Shown: positions 23,637 to 36,573, counted from the stretch's first letter. The stretch is 64,000 nt of DNA from Molossus alvarezi (GCA_037176705.1 CM073893.1:19778074-19842073), one strand, 5' to 3'. Notes: generated by a model from the sequence alone, not told the origin. Numbers and translations: made by a program.

Positions 23637-24250
23637 TGATCCCTGGCACCAATTCTGTGCCAACAGAAATCCCCAATTTGGGGTGTGGTGAAGATGGAAA
23701 CTTTATTTAGTGCAAACAGCTCAACTATGATACAGCTTGGCTGTGAGAACAGCAAGGCTGTGGAACAGCTTAATAGTGTTATAGCTCAGTTAAGAAGCAG
23801 CCTGGATGTGAAACAGCACAGCTGTGAGGAGGCCCTGGGTCCAGGTAGCCATGGCTAGACAGCTCAGCTCTGCTCTGCTCCTGCATGCTGGGCTGCTCTG
23901 GCCAGTTTTGGGTGGAAGGGAAAGTGTGCTCCCAGAGCCAAAGAAGTCCCTGCTCCAGTTCCTGATTGGTTCATCCTCATGCAAATGAGGACTCTAAATC
24001 CTCCAAGTTTGATTGGTCTAAAGGCACTGTCCTGATTGGTTAGAATGGACCATTCTGATTCATCTGTGAAGATGCTAATGGGGGTATAGTTGTGCAGCTC
24101 TAAGTCTCAGTTCTATTGGTTGAAATAGGATTTCAGGAACTCCATTATAAGTGCTGGCTCTGATTGCAGAAACACAGTGCAGGAGGCAGGCAACTTAGTG
24201 CAGGCTCCTCCTTTAAATGCAGAGGTCCTTATGTAGAAATGGCTGCTAGA
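23637..24250 (-). mobile_element. LTR-like block (probable old retroviral solo LTR)
   Basis: Read on the minus strand the block shows four CCAAT boxes (attgg on plus near 23,966, 24,011, 24,036 and 24,115), an octamer-like atgcaaat near 23,978, a GC-richer stretch, an AATAAA near 23,702-23,708 and a terminal tgccagggatca at the left end. That order (U3 with CCAAT boxes, then poly(A) signal, then a short U5) is LTR-like. The right boundary and target duplication were not found, and no gag, pol or env frame is attached. The family is not assigned. Confidence 0.45.
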
Positions 24251-27015
24251 CCCTATTTTTAAAATTTGAGCCCAATTAGGTACCAGGAGCTCTTCTTGGT
24301 AGGTATCTTCCTTCTCAGGTTCCACAATTTTTACTTTGAGTTTGGTATAATCAACTTTCTTCTGCTTTGCATCATTGCATAACAGGGAGAATTTATACCC
24401 AAGAGAAAAATAGTTTATACTCATGTAGGAAAGCATCTAAAGAGATTGTTTCTGTATAATCTTTTATCTAGTTTTCCTTTGGCTTATTTTAAGATAGGGC
24501 GGCGGGGGGGGGGGGGGGGGAATGGGAGGTTTGATGTATTAAAACTCCAGAGAACCAAGATCCAAATATTTATGTAAAAACCTCTTTTGTATTCTTGTGA
24601 TATCCCTTAAAGGATATTTCAGACAAATAAAATAAGAGCAGAGCCAAGATATACCCTCTGAAGGCCCAGAGAAAATTAGGCATGTTACGTATACTGAACT
24701 TGGAAGCTTCTCCTTAGAATATTCCTGGGGCAGGTTGATCATGCTGCATTAAAGGCTGCATTAAAATCCATCTTGAGACAGTATCTGACCTAAGCCAGAA
24801 ACAGCATGTTTAACTGTCATTTTCTTTAAGATACCACACAGAGAGGAAAAAAATATATATATATATATCCGATAAGATGCTAAAAGATATACCAAGGAAG
24901 TGGTCTGCCTTTGTTTTCACCAGTGAAAACAGCAAAGGAATTGAAAATAGTATCTTCTTCCTCTAGCTCTGTTCTCAGCCCAGGGACATTAGGCAGAGAA
25001 GGAATGAAGGAACAAGCATAATCAGATAGCCCCTGAAAGAAAAAAATTACATAGAACTGCAAATAAACCTCTAGTCAATAGAGAAGAAACAAAAACTGCC
25101 AGTAGTTCAAGAAATACCTGGAACTTTCCTAAAGTAGTTTAGTCTCAGTGAAAGCCCTTAAAGCACTACAAGGGGGAGGGGCAATACCTGTGTGGCTAGT
25201 ACACTATTGGAAGAGGACACTTTTCCTTATTGACTCTGTCAATGACTGGTCTTTAGTTCTGTTGGGCAAACTGCCAATGGAGCATGCTGCTCCAGATATA
25301 CCAGAGCTAGTTTTTCCATTCTTTGGGTTAGTCAAGTTTTTAAACTTTAATAGTCATTTCTTTCTGAAAGTGAACTAATTACATTTTGCAGGGAGATGAT
25401 ATTGTGGAGGCATCATAAAACTACATTACCAAGAAATAGCATGATCATCATTCTGAGACACAAGAGTTACTTTTATGAAGAATTAGAGTTCATATAATAG
25501 AAACAAATATATGTGCTGCTGACAGGAGTTTTAATGGTACTTAATCAAATCAATTCAATTCTAATTTCTAAAAACCACTTGCCATAGTACCTATACACTT
25601 TATAAAAATCACATCCAAAATAATGGGGGTGAGAAATTTCCCTTATTAATAGCAAAATAGCTGGGTGGTTGCAGAAGACTGCGCAAAGACACAGAAAATA
25701 AAAGAAGAAGAAATAGAGCAAAGAGGGAATGGGTTATGAGAAGCAAAAGAAAGGACACATATCATTAAGAACAGGTGGTTCTATGAGGCAAGAATCTAAA
25801 CTAATAAATCCTGTTGTTTAATGGAATGCAACCGAAAGGAAATAGACAATTCCGTTGAAGACAGATTTCCAAGAGGTTTTTACCATAGCGATCCCAAGGA
25901 AAGTCAACGTTTCAGAAGCTCTGGTATCCATAGTCAGATGGTATCTTCAAACAACTGAGGAGAGAGGCAAGACCGGCACAATCCAAGTCATTACACAGTG
26001 AAGAAGACAAGATAGAGGAGAATCATTGCTAATCTGAAGTTAACCCTATGCCAAAATGCACATAACAGACGAGGTTTGCTCCTAAGGTCATGATGGCTGC
26101 TCTCATTCCGGGAGCTTTTCCCCCTAAGCCAAATTGAAGTACACTACTTATAGCAGCCAGCCTCTGGGAAGAACCTGAGGAAAGCCACACACACACTCAA
26201 AGGAGAGGAAGTCAAAAGAGTGTTTTTGGTCTCACATATCCTGTGCTTTTTTTCAGCTGCTATTTTGAAAGATAAACATTGCATTTGTGGTTGAGTTTTT
26301 TCCTAAGTTAAAGAAAAACAAAACAATATGGTTCTGAAAAGAACTGCAAGGGAGTTAATAAGTTTGGAAATGAAAGTTGCTTTCCTGATTTTAAAAACAA
26401 ATGGAAACAAAGAAAGAAACCTATAAAAAAAAATCAAAGTATGAAAAACAGGGAAGGCCTTGCATCCGCCTCCAGTGCCCAGGGGGCCTCCAGCTGGTTC
26501 TAAAGTAACCTAACACAAAGACACTCTGTCAAGTGGGAGTCTGTGTGAGCAGAGAAATGGCAAGTCTTACCTGTGTAGCTGCATTCCAGTTTAGGTTCCA
26601 TTCAATTAGCATTTTATAGATTCGACTCGAGTTTTTGCGAAACTAGGGTGTTCCCATACTCTACTTAACTAGAAAAATAAAGTCATTTTATTTAGGAGGC
26701 TAGCAGAATTTACTTGTGGATTTGAAGGCATCCCACTTTATCACTGGGTCACTTTCATACAATCCTTTGGTTTCACATTAGATACCAAAGGTGGCTCTTA
26801 GTACTCCATCCGGGAATCCTGTTGTTATCACACCAAAAGCTATCATCTCCTCACAGATCAGAGAATTTGAGATGTGGGCAGGTCCTTAGAAATCAACCTA
26901 TAGAATTGGTGGGGGCTGTGGGTAGAAACGCCTGCAGTACATAGTATTGTCAGTAACAGCATATGCACTGAAGGGTGTTGCAGAATGATTTCCTTTACAC
27001 AGTCCACAATTGGAT
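24251..27015. other. Intergenic, no gene seen; poly-G tract
   Basis: Holds a G homopolymer of about 20 nt at 24,500-24,520, a TA repeat near 24,848-24,868, and otherwise unique sequence. Frames at 24,113-24,436 and 24,880-25,062 have no support. Confidence 0.5.
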
Positions 27016-27019
27016 TGGC

Positions 27020-27460
27020 ATTGTCTTTACCTCATATGGCTGCTCTAACAAATTGTCACAAACTTGAAGGCTTGAAAAAAAAAATTTATTCTCTCACAGA
27101 TCTGAATGCCAGAAGTCCTACACCAGTACCATTGGACTAAGTCAAGGGGTTGGCAGGGCCACACTCCCTCCAGAGGCTGTAGGGGAGAATCTATCCATTG
27201 CCTCTTCCTGCTTCAGGTGGCTACTGATATTTCTTGGCTGTGTCCTCATCACTCAAATCTCCAAGGCCAGTATCTTCAATTTTTTTCACACTCCTTTTTC
27301 TCCTTGTCCTCTTCCTGTAAATGAAATTTTCTGTCTGTCTCTATAAGGTCACTTGTGATGGCATTTAGGGCCCACCAGATAATCCAGGCCAATTTCCTTA
27401 ACGTAATCGTGTCTGCAAAGACTATTTTTCCAAATAAGATATTTATATTGCCTCTCACTT
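27020..27460 (+). mobile_element. Ancient dispersed repeat, family unresolved
   Basis: Starts atggctgctctaacaaattg and continues through aggggagaatctatccattg and ctgtgtcctcatcactcaaa to a caaataag end. This layout recurs in old mammalian repeats (LTR/MaLR-like or similar), but I cannot settle the family by eye. Confidence 0.45.
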
Positions 27461-27554
27461 CTCTATATTTCTCTTTGATTACAAAATAGTGACAGGTGAC
27501 TGTTTCAAATAAAGAATTAAATACATGTCAACATTTCAAATTGCACTTGATAAG

Positions 27555-27880
27555 TAGTTAAAAGTATCAGTTACCTATTACTGGGTGACAAACCACCCCC
27601 AATTTCTGTAGTTTAAAACAAATATATATATATATTTATTTTGTTCATAAATTTTTAATTTGGGCAAAGTTCAGCAAAGGTGCCTTATCTCTGCCCACCC
27701 CCATCCACATTAGCAGGGGTGGCTAGTTTGGGCACTAATCAGTCAAGATGACTCATGTACTTGGCTAACAAGTTGGTGCTGGCTTTGTACTGATCTTAGC
27801 CAGGACTGTGGGTTGAGGTCCTCAGTTCTGCTCCACATGGACTTCTTCACAGTTGCTTGGGCTTTTTCTTTCTCTCTTTT
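27555..27880 (+). mobile_element. Ancient dispersed repeat, interrupted by a Ves SINE
   Basis: cagttacctattactgggtg and the later blocks ctccacatggacttcttcac / gttgcttgggctttttcttt match a common old mammalian repeat. Its continuation (cagcaaggtggctcagttct) reappears right of the SINE at about 28,180. A (TA)n run lies near 27,625-27,640. Confidence 0.45.
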
Positions 27881-27884
27881 TTAT

Positions 27885-28099
27885 TTTAATTTTTTCTTTA
27901 TTGATTTCAGAGAGAGAAGAAGGGAGAGGGGGAGAGAGATAGAAACATCGATGAGAGAGAACATCGATTGGCCACCACCTGCATGCTCCCCACTGGGGAT
28001 TTGGCTTAAAACCTGGGCATGTGCCCTGACCAGGAATTGAACCAGCGACCTTTTGGTGCATGGGCTGATGCGCAACCACTAAGCCACACCAGCCAGGCT
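27885..28099 (-). mobile_element. Ves-type SINE, family B
   Basis: Minus-strand copy from ttttctttattgatttcaga to gccacaccagccaggc. It splits the ancient repeat at 27,555. Pyrimidine-rich flanks (tctctctttctttt) make the duplication hard to delimit. Confidence 0.9.
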
Positions 28100-29155
28100 C
28101 TCTCTTTCTTTTTTCTTTCTTTTTTTTAACTATAATTATTTGTTTTCTTATTAGTAGTTGCAGCTTGGTCTTTTTCACAGCAAGGTGGCTCAGTTCTATG
28201 AGTAAATTTATCTTTGTGACACACTTTTTTGGCCCAAACAGAAGCTATATTGCATTTTATAACCTAGCCTTGGAGGTCACATAGTGTCACTTCTGATAGG
28301 GTCACAAGGCCACCCCAAATCAAGGGGAGGAGTTCTGTCAATGGAAGGAGTATCAAATAAGAAAGTATGCAATGATTTGGTTGTTATAGACAAATTAAGA
28401 AAATACGTTTTGCTGCAAACATTTTTATACGTGCAAGAATACAGATAGTAAGTTATTATGTGAAAAAATGCATTCACAAATTTTTTTAAAATGCAAATTT
28501 TAAAACTTCCAAAAGAATTTAAAAAATTTGAATCCAGTGTTTGGCAGGGCTGAAAGTGCATGGTAAATTGATTTAAGTTTTTTGTAAAGCTACTTGACAG
28601 TATTCATATTTTTTGATACAATATAAAACTATTCTTATGTCTTAATACTAACAAGATGTCAGTAAACATGATCCCATCCTATTTAATAGTTATATGGAAA
28701 GCATGACAGTAAAAATGACAACTTTTTGGCTTTAAACACATACTCCCCCCACACACTGAGTAAATTAAACAGCACAAAATTAGTAAGGGTAAAATATTAG
28801 AACTGTATAATATGTATACATATATAGTGACAGATTAAAGGTGAATATGAAGCAGTAGAAATATAATTTAATGACTTTTGTGTTATTTTTTCAATAATCT
28901 TGAATAAATGTGTAGTATTAATAAATAATTTAAATATACTATATAAATTATATAATTAAATTCAACAATCATAAATACGGTACTGTACATTAAAGAAAGA
29001 ACTCATAAAAATAGAGCCATGTTACTTTATCATATAAAAGCTCATATATATACTAGTAATTTAAAAAGTTGAATATTTAGTTAAGAATAATTTGCTTACC
29101 TTTTATTATTAGAAGAATTATTCGGTTATAAATTGGAGGATCTTTGAGACAACTT
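28100..29155. other. Intergenic, strongly AT-rich, no gene seen
   Basis: The first ~100 bp continue the split ancient repeat; after that the sequence is extremely AT-rich, especially 28,780-29,050, with no recognisable element. Confidence 0.5.
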
Positions 29156-29169
29156 AAAATAACAGTTTA

Positions 29170-29385
29170 TGGCCTGGCTGGTGTGGCTCACTGGTTGAGG
29201 GTCGACTCATGCACTGAGATATCACCAGTTCAATTCCTGGTCAGGACACATGCCCAGGATGTGGGCCTTATCCCCAGTGGGGGACATGCAGGAGGCAGCC
29301 AATCAATGTTCTCTCTTATTGATGTTTCTATCGCTCTCTCTCTCTTCCTCTCCCTTCTTCTCTCTCTAAAATAAATCAAGAAAAA
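29170..29385 (+). mobile_element. Ves-type SINE, family B
   Basis: Plus-strand copy ggcctggctggtgtggctca to the ctctctctaaaataaatcaa tail. The 14-bp duplication aaaataacagttta lies at 29156-29169 and 29386-29399. Confidence 0.95.
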
Positions 29386-29596
29386 AAAATAACAGTTTAC
29401 GAAAGTTAACTCCCACTCTACTTCCCCTTTTTGTCGTGTTAGAATTCTCTTTCTAAGAAATTGACTTGAGATGGAGACCTGTGAGGAAAACCCTCCCTAC
29501 CCAGCTGTCCCAGTTCCTCAAAATGTCAAATTATAAAGACAAAGAGGAATTGATACTATTGCTTAAAAATAGGGCTATCAGTAGATCGAGTTTTTG

Positions 29597-29810
29597 TTTT
29601 TGTTTTCCCTTTATTGATTCTAGAGAGAGAGGAAGGGAGAGGGAAAGAGAGGTAGAAACATCAATGAGAGAGAACATTGATTGGCCACCTCCTGCAAGCC
29701 CCTCACTGCGGATCGGGCCCACAACCTGGGACTGTGCCCTGACCAGGAATCCAACCAGCGACCTCTCAATGCATGGGTTGACACTCAACCACTGAGCCAC
29801 ACCAGCTGGG
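29597..29810 (-). mobile_element. Ves-type SINE, family B
   Basis: Minus-strand copy ending gagccacaccagctggg. The perfect 18-bp duplication cagtagatcgagtttttg lies at 29579-29596 and 29811-29828. Confidence 0.96.
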
Positions 29811-29828
29811 CAGTAGATCGAGTTTTTG

Positions 29829-30060
29829 AAAATTTTGAGAAATACTGTAAGCACGTATTATCAGATTAACAGAGCAAACCTCAGTTTAAAACCTGGTGCA
29901 GACTGTAACAAATGTGCCGCACCGCTGAGGATGTCGATGGTGGGGAAGGCTGTGTGTGGGGTGGGGAGGAAGTATGTGGAAACTCTCTGTACTTCCTGCT
30001 CAATTTTGCTGTGAACCTGAAACTGCTGTAATAAATAAAGTTTATTAATTAAAACAACAA
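29829..30060 (+). mobile_element. Old LINE-1 3' end (L1M-like)
   Basis: ctctgtacttcctgctcaat, ttgctgtgaacctgaaactg and aataaagtttattaattaaa are typical of the 3' UTR and poly(A) signal of old mammalian L1. Its upstream part probably continues left of the SINE at 29,597. Confidence 0.7.
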
Positions 30061-31589
30061 CAACAAAACCTAGCATATTAGACGTTAGAGTTAGGAATGG
30101 TTCAGGGAATGTTGAATGTTCTACTCAGAGGCATTGGATGAGGGAGTAGGAGAATTCTTTGGGCAACTGCTTTCTAAGCAGAGGCAGTAAGAGCATCAGC
30201 CTCCAGGATATTCAGTGCAGAAAGGCAGGGACATTCTTCAGAGCACGCATTTTCTGCTGGGGGTAGGCGATATTGCTCCCACTGGGGCAATATTTGTTTT
30301 TGGGTGGAGACTGGGAGGGAAGGAAGCAAAAAAACCCAAACACACCCTTAAGTATTGCAATAGTTTGTAGCCCTCTAAAGGGCCACAGTAAATAAACAGA
30401 TATGCAGCACTATCTGGTATCAAAATTTTGTTGGGTGGAGGCAGTGAAGAGGGGGGTACGTCTAACAAGGCTTCTGAGGAGGACAATAATGACAAAAAGG
30501 TTGAGAAACGTTGCTGCAGAGAGTAGTGAACTGCAGGAGGTTTGGGAGGGGCGGGGGCTCCTCTCAGCACTGCTGCCCTGGCTTATCCACAATAACCAGC
30601 GACAAGCTCCTGGGAACAGAACCAGCTCCCACAGACAGGGATACTCAAACACAAAGACAAGCAGCAAACCAAGAATCACCAGGCTTTTAAGGAAAACCAA
30701 CACCATGAAAGACAAGAACCAAACTCAATAAATAAAAGCATGAATGCCAAGGAAACAGTTAATCAAGCAAATAAGATTTTAAATTAACTATAATCAATAG
30801 CCTCAGTGATATGACAGGATACGACAACTATAACAGCAGGCAGTTTTAAATGAAAGAATTTTTTGTTAATTTGTTAATCTTGAAGACAAAAAAAAAGATA
30901 AAAGTTCTTAGTAGATAAATCAAATAAAAAACGAATACATGAAAGCATAAATTAGTGAGCTGTAAGAAATGGTCCAAAGGATTCAGCCATAATAGAGTGG
31001 ACTAGACAGAGACAGAACATACTGCACAAAAATGGACTGAAATAATAAATTAATACATTTTAATTGTATTAATGCATTTTTTGAAAAACAAACAAACAAA
31101 CTTATACTTACACATAGATATGGTAGGTAGTTTTCTAAAATTAGCCAATACCTCGTTTGCACAGTTAACCAAGAAAGAAACTTTTCTTTCTATTACAGTG
31201 CCATTGCCTTACTTTTATATATATATAAAAGTTACATAAACAGCATCAGTAAACAGATTTGAAATGATTCAATAACTTTTTCTAACTTTATTGCATAATA
31301 GTAATGAATAGATCATTGAGTTAGTTGGAAAAAAAATAGCTTGTCTTAGGTCAGGTTATTAAGAATGACTTTAATGATAATAGCCCTCAAACCACATATG
31401 TACAGCAGTAGTAAATTGTAATAAGAAACTAATTGCCCACATGTCATAGCTTAGCAAAGTAGAAAGGCAGGATTTGCATGATCTTCCCAAACCTGTCAAA
31501 CAAAAGAACATTTGGAAAATTCTGGAGTTCCTAACTTTCTATTATTCCTTTGGACTTCTGGCTCAGATATAACTAGTCTCAGATAAATA
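30061..31589. other. Intergenic, no gene seen
   Basis: A possible hAT/Charlie end (ggttgagaaacgttgctg) sits at about 30,500-30,518 without a matching partner. Frames open on both strands at 30,238-30,731 have no family support. A perfect 22-bp AT palindrome lies at 31,211-31,232. Confidence 0.45.
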
Positions 31590-31815
31590 TTCATTGAACA
31601 CTATTATATTCCAGACACTATTATAGTGCTTTATAAGTATTAACTCAGATAATCCATCCATAGGACATCTATGTAAGGCAAGTATTATTATCATTATCTT
31701 CATTTTACAGATGAGAAAACTGAGACAAAGAGCAACATGACTAGATGTCACAGCTGGTAAGTACAGAGGCTAGTGTGAATCAGGTAGTCTGGGTCCAGAG
31801 CTTGTGTTCTTAACT
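31590..31815 (-). mobile_element. MIR-like ancient SINE
   Basis: Reverse MIR: ccagacactattatagtgct, cattttacagatgagaaaac, cacagctggtaagtacagag, then tctgggtccagagcttgtgt. Confidence 0.8.
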
Positions 31816-32409
31816 TGGTGTGTAGTGAAGACACTTTAGGACTACGGACTTGGCGGGGGGGGGGGGGGGGGAATTGAAGAATTTCTATGGGGTCAGAGTC
31901 AAGAAATAACATGTATTATTGTATAATTCAGACATTTCAAAAAGAATTGTTGCTGCCTGGCAACAAATGCTGATCCTGCTTCCAAAGTTTACCCTTACTC
32001 TGTTACTCTTTCTCTTTACTTCTTTTATTCCTTTTATTTTTTTTTCTGTGGGACTGATATCAAGCTTGAGGAGGGATGGCCGTCCATAGCAAGCTGGCAG
32101 TCTTCGTGTGCTGAGCAGTGTGCACACATGGAAGAGGAATTTGGCCATTGCAGAGGGAAGCTCACATATGGTGATCTTTCAAATTTCAAAACAAAATATG
32201 GGAAGCCTAGTTTCATTCTTTACCATATTGATATTTTTCAAGTTACATCTGTTATTGGTTTTGTTGTTTTATTTTTTTAAAGATTTTCATAGAAAGATAT
32301 ATTGGTACTATGCTAGCTAGTAACCATATTTCAAAAAGTTACAATAATAATTTATGCTTATTCTAACAAAAGCATTTAAGATTATAGGTTTCTATAGAGC
32401 AAAATCTTT
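31816..32409. other. Intergenic, no gene seen; poly-G tract
   Basis: Contains a G homopolymer of about 18 nt at 31,854-31,871. I recognise no gene or repeat in the rest. Confidence 0.5.
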
Positions 32410-33169
32410 TCACTTAGATTAGAGATTTAAACGTAAAAATGAATCCATGAAATTGCTGGAAGAAACATTGGTGAATTTAAATGATAATCTTGGAATGAAG
32501 GAAAGAATCTACGAATAAAACAATATCCTAAAAGGATGGAAAAAAAAAATCAATATGCTAGATTGCATAAAACTTTCTCATGAAAAGTACCATAAACAAA
32601 GATAATTAACACAAGCAGCAAGATGAAATTTGTAACAGCTATAATAAATAGCTATTTTTTTTTTTTACCAAGAGCTACTTCAAATCAATAAGAACAATAA
32701 AATTAAATAGAAAAGTGGGCAAAGAAGATGAATAGTTTACGAAAAATAACTACAACCATAAAAATGCTCTGACCTTATTCTTAAATAAAAATTATTAATA
32801 CACTAATGAGATATAATTTTTATCTGATTATCAAAAGTTCAAAGTTTTATAATACCCAGTGTTGGCAAGGGTGTGAGGAAATAAGTATACTCATGTTTTC
32901 TTAGTGGGAGCGGAAATTGATGTAGCTTTTGGGGAGACAATATAGCGGTACTTATGAATATTTAAATTCTCAGACTTATCAATCAAGCAATTCTACTAAG
33001 AATTTATCATATGTACATATTAAGATAGACACACCAAAATATGTGTGATTGTGCCACTGTTTGATATAACTATGAAACAACCTAAATGTGTTTCAATAGG
33101 GGGAAAAATAAATAAACTATGATGCTTTCCTTCAACAAAATATTATCAGTATTTAAAATAATGAAGCAG
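32410..33169 (+). mobile_element. Ancient LINE-1 (L1M-like), left half
   Basis: Diverged ORF2 3' and 3' UTR-like sequence: aaaagtgggcaaagaagatg, acccagtgttggcaagggtg, gtgaggaaataagtatactc, caacctaaatgtgtttcaat. The younger L1 at 33,170 interrupts it, and it resumes at about 40,081. Confidence 0.75.
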
Positions 33170-34477
33170 GACAGAAAAGAAGATGGTGGTGGGCAGGACC
33201 AAAGCAAGGGTGAGTGTGTGAGAGAGTGAATGAGTGTGAGAGAGAGTGTGAGTGAATGCGAGTGTGGATGAACAACCTTGAGCAGTGCAGAGATGCAGGG
33301 CAGACGGTCCCTGTGCTGTGGACGGAAAGCAGCTGGCTACTGCGATAAGCAGTGCATCACTGAGCTTCTCCCTGCAAGGCTGGGGGACCTCGCCATTTTG
33401 GAAGATCCCTGGTCTTCCCTGGGAGGAGGAAGTGGGGAGTGGCTGGGGCCAAGCGACCTGTGTCCGCCCTAGCACCTTGCACCATCGGTCCAGTGGACCA
33501 GCGCACAGTAGTGGATGCCTTTGCTACTGCAAGATGCCTGTTGCAGTAGCTGAAACTGGTCAGGAGCTGAGCACCATCCCCCACAGCAGAAACCAGATAG
33601 GAGCCCAGCACCTTCCCCTACAGTAGCAGTGACTGGGCAAGAGTGGAGCCCCACCCTCAATAGCATCAGAGGCTCAGGGAGGCTCAGGAGCAGCGACCCA
33701 CCCCCAGCAGCATAAGCGCCAGCTTGGGAGCCCTGCAGTTCCCCCCCACAGCAACAGTAACAGGGTGAGAGTGGAGCCCCATCCCCAACAGAAAGTAGCA
33801 GCTCAGATCGGCAGCTAAGACCCATCCCCAGCGGTGCCCCAGCCCAAGCAACAGGGCTTGGGCAGCCTAGACCCACCCCTGACAACTGCAGCAGTGGAGT
33901 TGGAGTGGAGCCCCTCCATCTGGCAGCAGCAAAGTCCCCTGGGAGCTCCCCCTGGGAGCATCCTCAGCCCCCAAGAGCAGCAAAGGATCGGGACCCGAGA
34001 GCATCCCCTGGCAACAGCAGCAGCAGTACCAGTGCAAACCGGGAACTGACATTTGCCCCCAGCAGTGACTGATCAGGAGCTGAGCCCCACCAGGCAACAG
34101 AGTACCTCAGCTGTACACCAGCAGGACTCTTGCACCCCAGAAGCACACTAGCTGGACCCATGAACCCCAGCAGAGCACCAACTGGACACATGCACCCCAG
34201 GCAGCAGCACAGATCAGCAGCTGAGACTCATCTCCAGTAGCATCAGTAGAGGCTGATCAGGAGTGGTGCCCCAGCCCAAGCAGCAGCAAGACTCATGGAG
34301 CTGAGACCTGCATGACAGACCAATACCAGCTGCCAGCTGTCCTCCAGGACCCACAGCAGGCAAGAGGTGCCATACACCAAAACAGTCTGGGAGGCGCAGC
34401 AGCCTTATTTGATACACACCAACATGCCTATGCATTCCAACATCCCTCACCGGGCCTAGAACTACCAGACTGCTAAA
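33170..34477 (+). promoter_or_regulatory. L1 5' UTR with degenerate repeats
   Basis: GC-rich, CAG/CCC-rich sequence. A GTGAGA-type block lies at 33,208-33,265. Loosely repeated units follow between about 33,545 and 34,300, each with variants of gactgggcaagagtggagcc or gatcaggagctgagccccac. In active L1s this region is the internal promoter. Frames open through it are compositional. Confidence 0.7.
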
Positions 34478-35418
34478 ATGGTGACACAAAGAAACACCCA
34501 AATGAAAGAAAAAGAGGAATAACCAGGAAAGGAACTACAGGAAATAGAAGAAAGAAACTTGTCAGATAAAGAATTCAAAGCAATGATTTTAAGGGTGCTC
34601 AAACAATTTGGTGAAAACTACAAGCAACTTAATGAGAATTATAATGAGCTCACTGGGAATTACTTCAGCTTAAAATAAGAGGTAGAAGCTATGCATAAAA
34701 ATCAAGAGGAAATAAAGAAGGACATAGTTGTTATGAAAAATACATCAGAAGGGTACAATAGTAAATTAGAAGAAGCTGAAGACTGAATCAGTGACTAAGA
34801 AGATAAGGTAAAACAACAACAACAAACAAACACCCAAATAGAGCAGCAAATGGGGGAAAAAAAAAACAAAATTAAAAAGCAGGAGAGTTTAAGGGAGCTT
34901 TGGGACAATACAAAATGTAACAACCTTTGCATTGTAGGGGTACCAGAAGGAGAATAATCAGAGAAAGGAACAGAGAACCTGTTTGAAGAAATAATGACAG
35001 AAAACTTACCTAAACTGGTGAAGGAAAAAGTCACACAAGTCCAGGAAACACAGAGAGTCCCAAACAAGATGAACCCAAAATGACTCACAGCTAGACACAT
35101 CATAATAAAAATGGCAAACATTAAAGACAAAGAGAGAATCTTAAAGAAGCACGAGAGACACAGAAAGTTACCTACAAGGGAGCTCCCATCATACTGACAG
35201 CTGATTTCTCCATAGAAACACTGCAGACCAGAAGGGTACAAAGAAATGCAAGGCAAGGTTCTGAATCCAAGACTACTCTATCCAGTAAGGCTAACATTCA
35301 AAATTGAAGGAGAAATAAAGAGCTTCACACATTAAAAAAAAAAAAAAAAAAAAAAAAGCTAAAGGAATTTATCACCACCAAACCAGCACTGCAAGAAATG
35401 CTGAAGGGACTATTGTAA
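34478..35418 (+). pseudogene. L1 ORF1 remnant
   Basis: The ATG at 34478-34480 gives a recognisable start (MVTQRNTQMKEKEE) but hits a stop after 14 codons. The rest of ORF1 follows in broken frames to the TAA at 35416-35418. A long A run has expanded at 35,333-35,357. Confidence 0.8.
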
Positions 35419-36573
35419 ATAAAAAGAAGAAACAGAGAGAGAGAAAGAGAAACACAGGCATAAAATAAAAATTACAACTAATAACTATCTATCAATAATA
35501 ACCTTAAATGTAAATGGCTTAAATGCTCCAATTAAAAGACATAGGATATCTGATTGGATAAGAAAACACAACCCATATGTATGCTGTCTATAAGAGACCC
35601 ACCTCACAACAAAAGACTCACACAGGATAAAAGTGAAGGGATGGAAAAAAAATTTCCAAGAAAATTGAAATGAAAAAAAAGGTGGTGTAGCAATACTTAT
35701 ATCTGACAAGACAGAGTTCAAAACGAGGGCCATAATAAGAAACAAAAAAGATCACTACATAATATTAAAAGGATCAATCCAACAAGAGAATATAACCCTG
35801 GCAAACATATACCCACCAAACACGGGAGCACCAAAATATATTTAAAAAGTTCTGGAGGACTTCAAGGGAGAGATCAATAGCAATACGATCATAGTGGGTG
35901 ACTTTAACACCCCACTGACACCACTGGATAGATATTCTAGACAAAAAATTAACAAGGACATGAAGTCCTTAAATGATGAACTAGATCAATAGGATTTAAT
36001 TGATATTTACAGAACATTTCACCCCAAAACTGCAAAATATACATTCTTCTCAAGTGCACATGGGACATTCTCAAAGACAGACCATGTGTTAGGACACAAA
36101 GTAAGTCTCTACAAATTCAAGAAGATTGAAATTATATCAAGCATCCTCTCAGATCACAATGGCATGAAACTAGAACTCAATCACAACAAAAATACGTAAA
36201 AACATTCAAACACTAGAAGGCTAAATAGCATGTTATTAAACAATGAATGGGTTACCATGGAGATCAAGGAAGAAATTTAAAACTTCCTGGAAACCAATGA
36301 AATTGAACACACAACAACACAAATTCTATGGGATGCAGCAAAAGCAGTCCTGAGAGGGAAGTTCACAGCACTACAGGCCTACCTCAAGAAACAAGAAAAA
36401 TTCTTAATTGACTGTCTAACCCTACAATTTAAAGAACTAGAAAATAAACAAACCAACAAAAATATCCAGAGCAAGTAGAAGGAAAGAAATACTAAAGGTT
36501 GGAGCAGAAATAAATGACATAAAGACTAAAAAAACAATTCAGAAGATCAAGGAAACAAAAAGCTGGTTCTTTG

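Noticed and set aside
24113..24436. 107-codon minus-strand frame next to the LTR-like block
   Set aside because: I looked for retroviral gag, pol or env motifs and saw none; the composition is not diagnostic.
27822..28178. 118-codon minus-strand frame
   Set aside because: It is the body of a family B SINE plus flank; similar peptide shadows recur at every SINE copy.
30500..30518. ggttgagaaacgttgctg, resembling a hAT/Charlie end
   Set aside because: No matching inverted end or 8-bp duplication found nearby, so not called as an element.
30238..30731. Open frames on both strands of about 100 codons
   Set aside because: No recognisable domain, no start or splice context, and they overlap each other antisense.
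31211..31232. Perfect 22-bp AT palindrome
   Set aside because: Short alternating AT palindromes are common in AT-rich DNA; no further structure around it.
33205..33265. GTGAGA-type repeats that at first suggested an array
   Set aside because: Irregular simple repeat in an L1 5' UTR; no spacers of constant length, so not CRISPR-like, and the genome is mammalian.
33285..34501. Overlapping frames up to 138 codons
   Set aside because: They lie in the repetitive GC-rich 5' UTR of an L1 and have no family resemblance.
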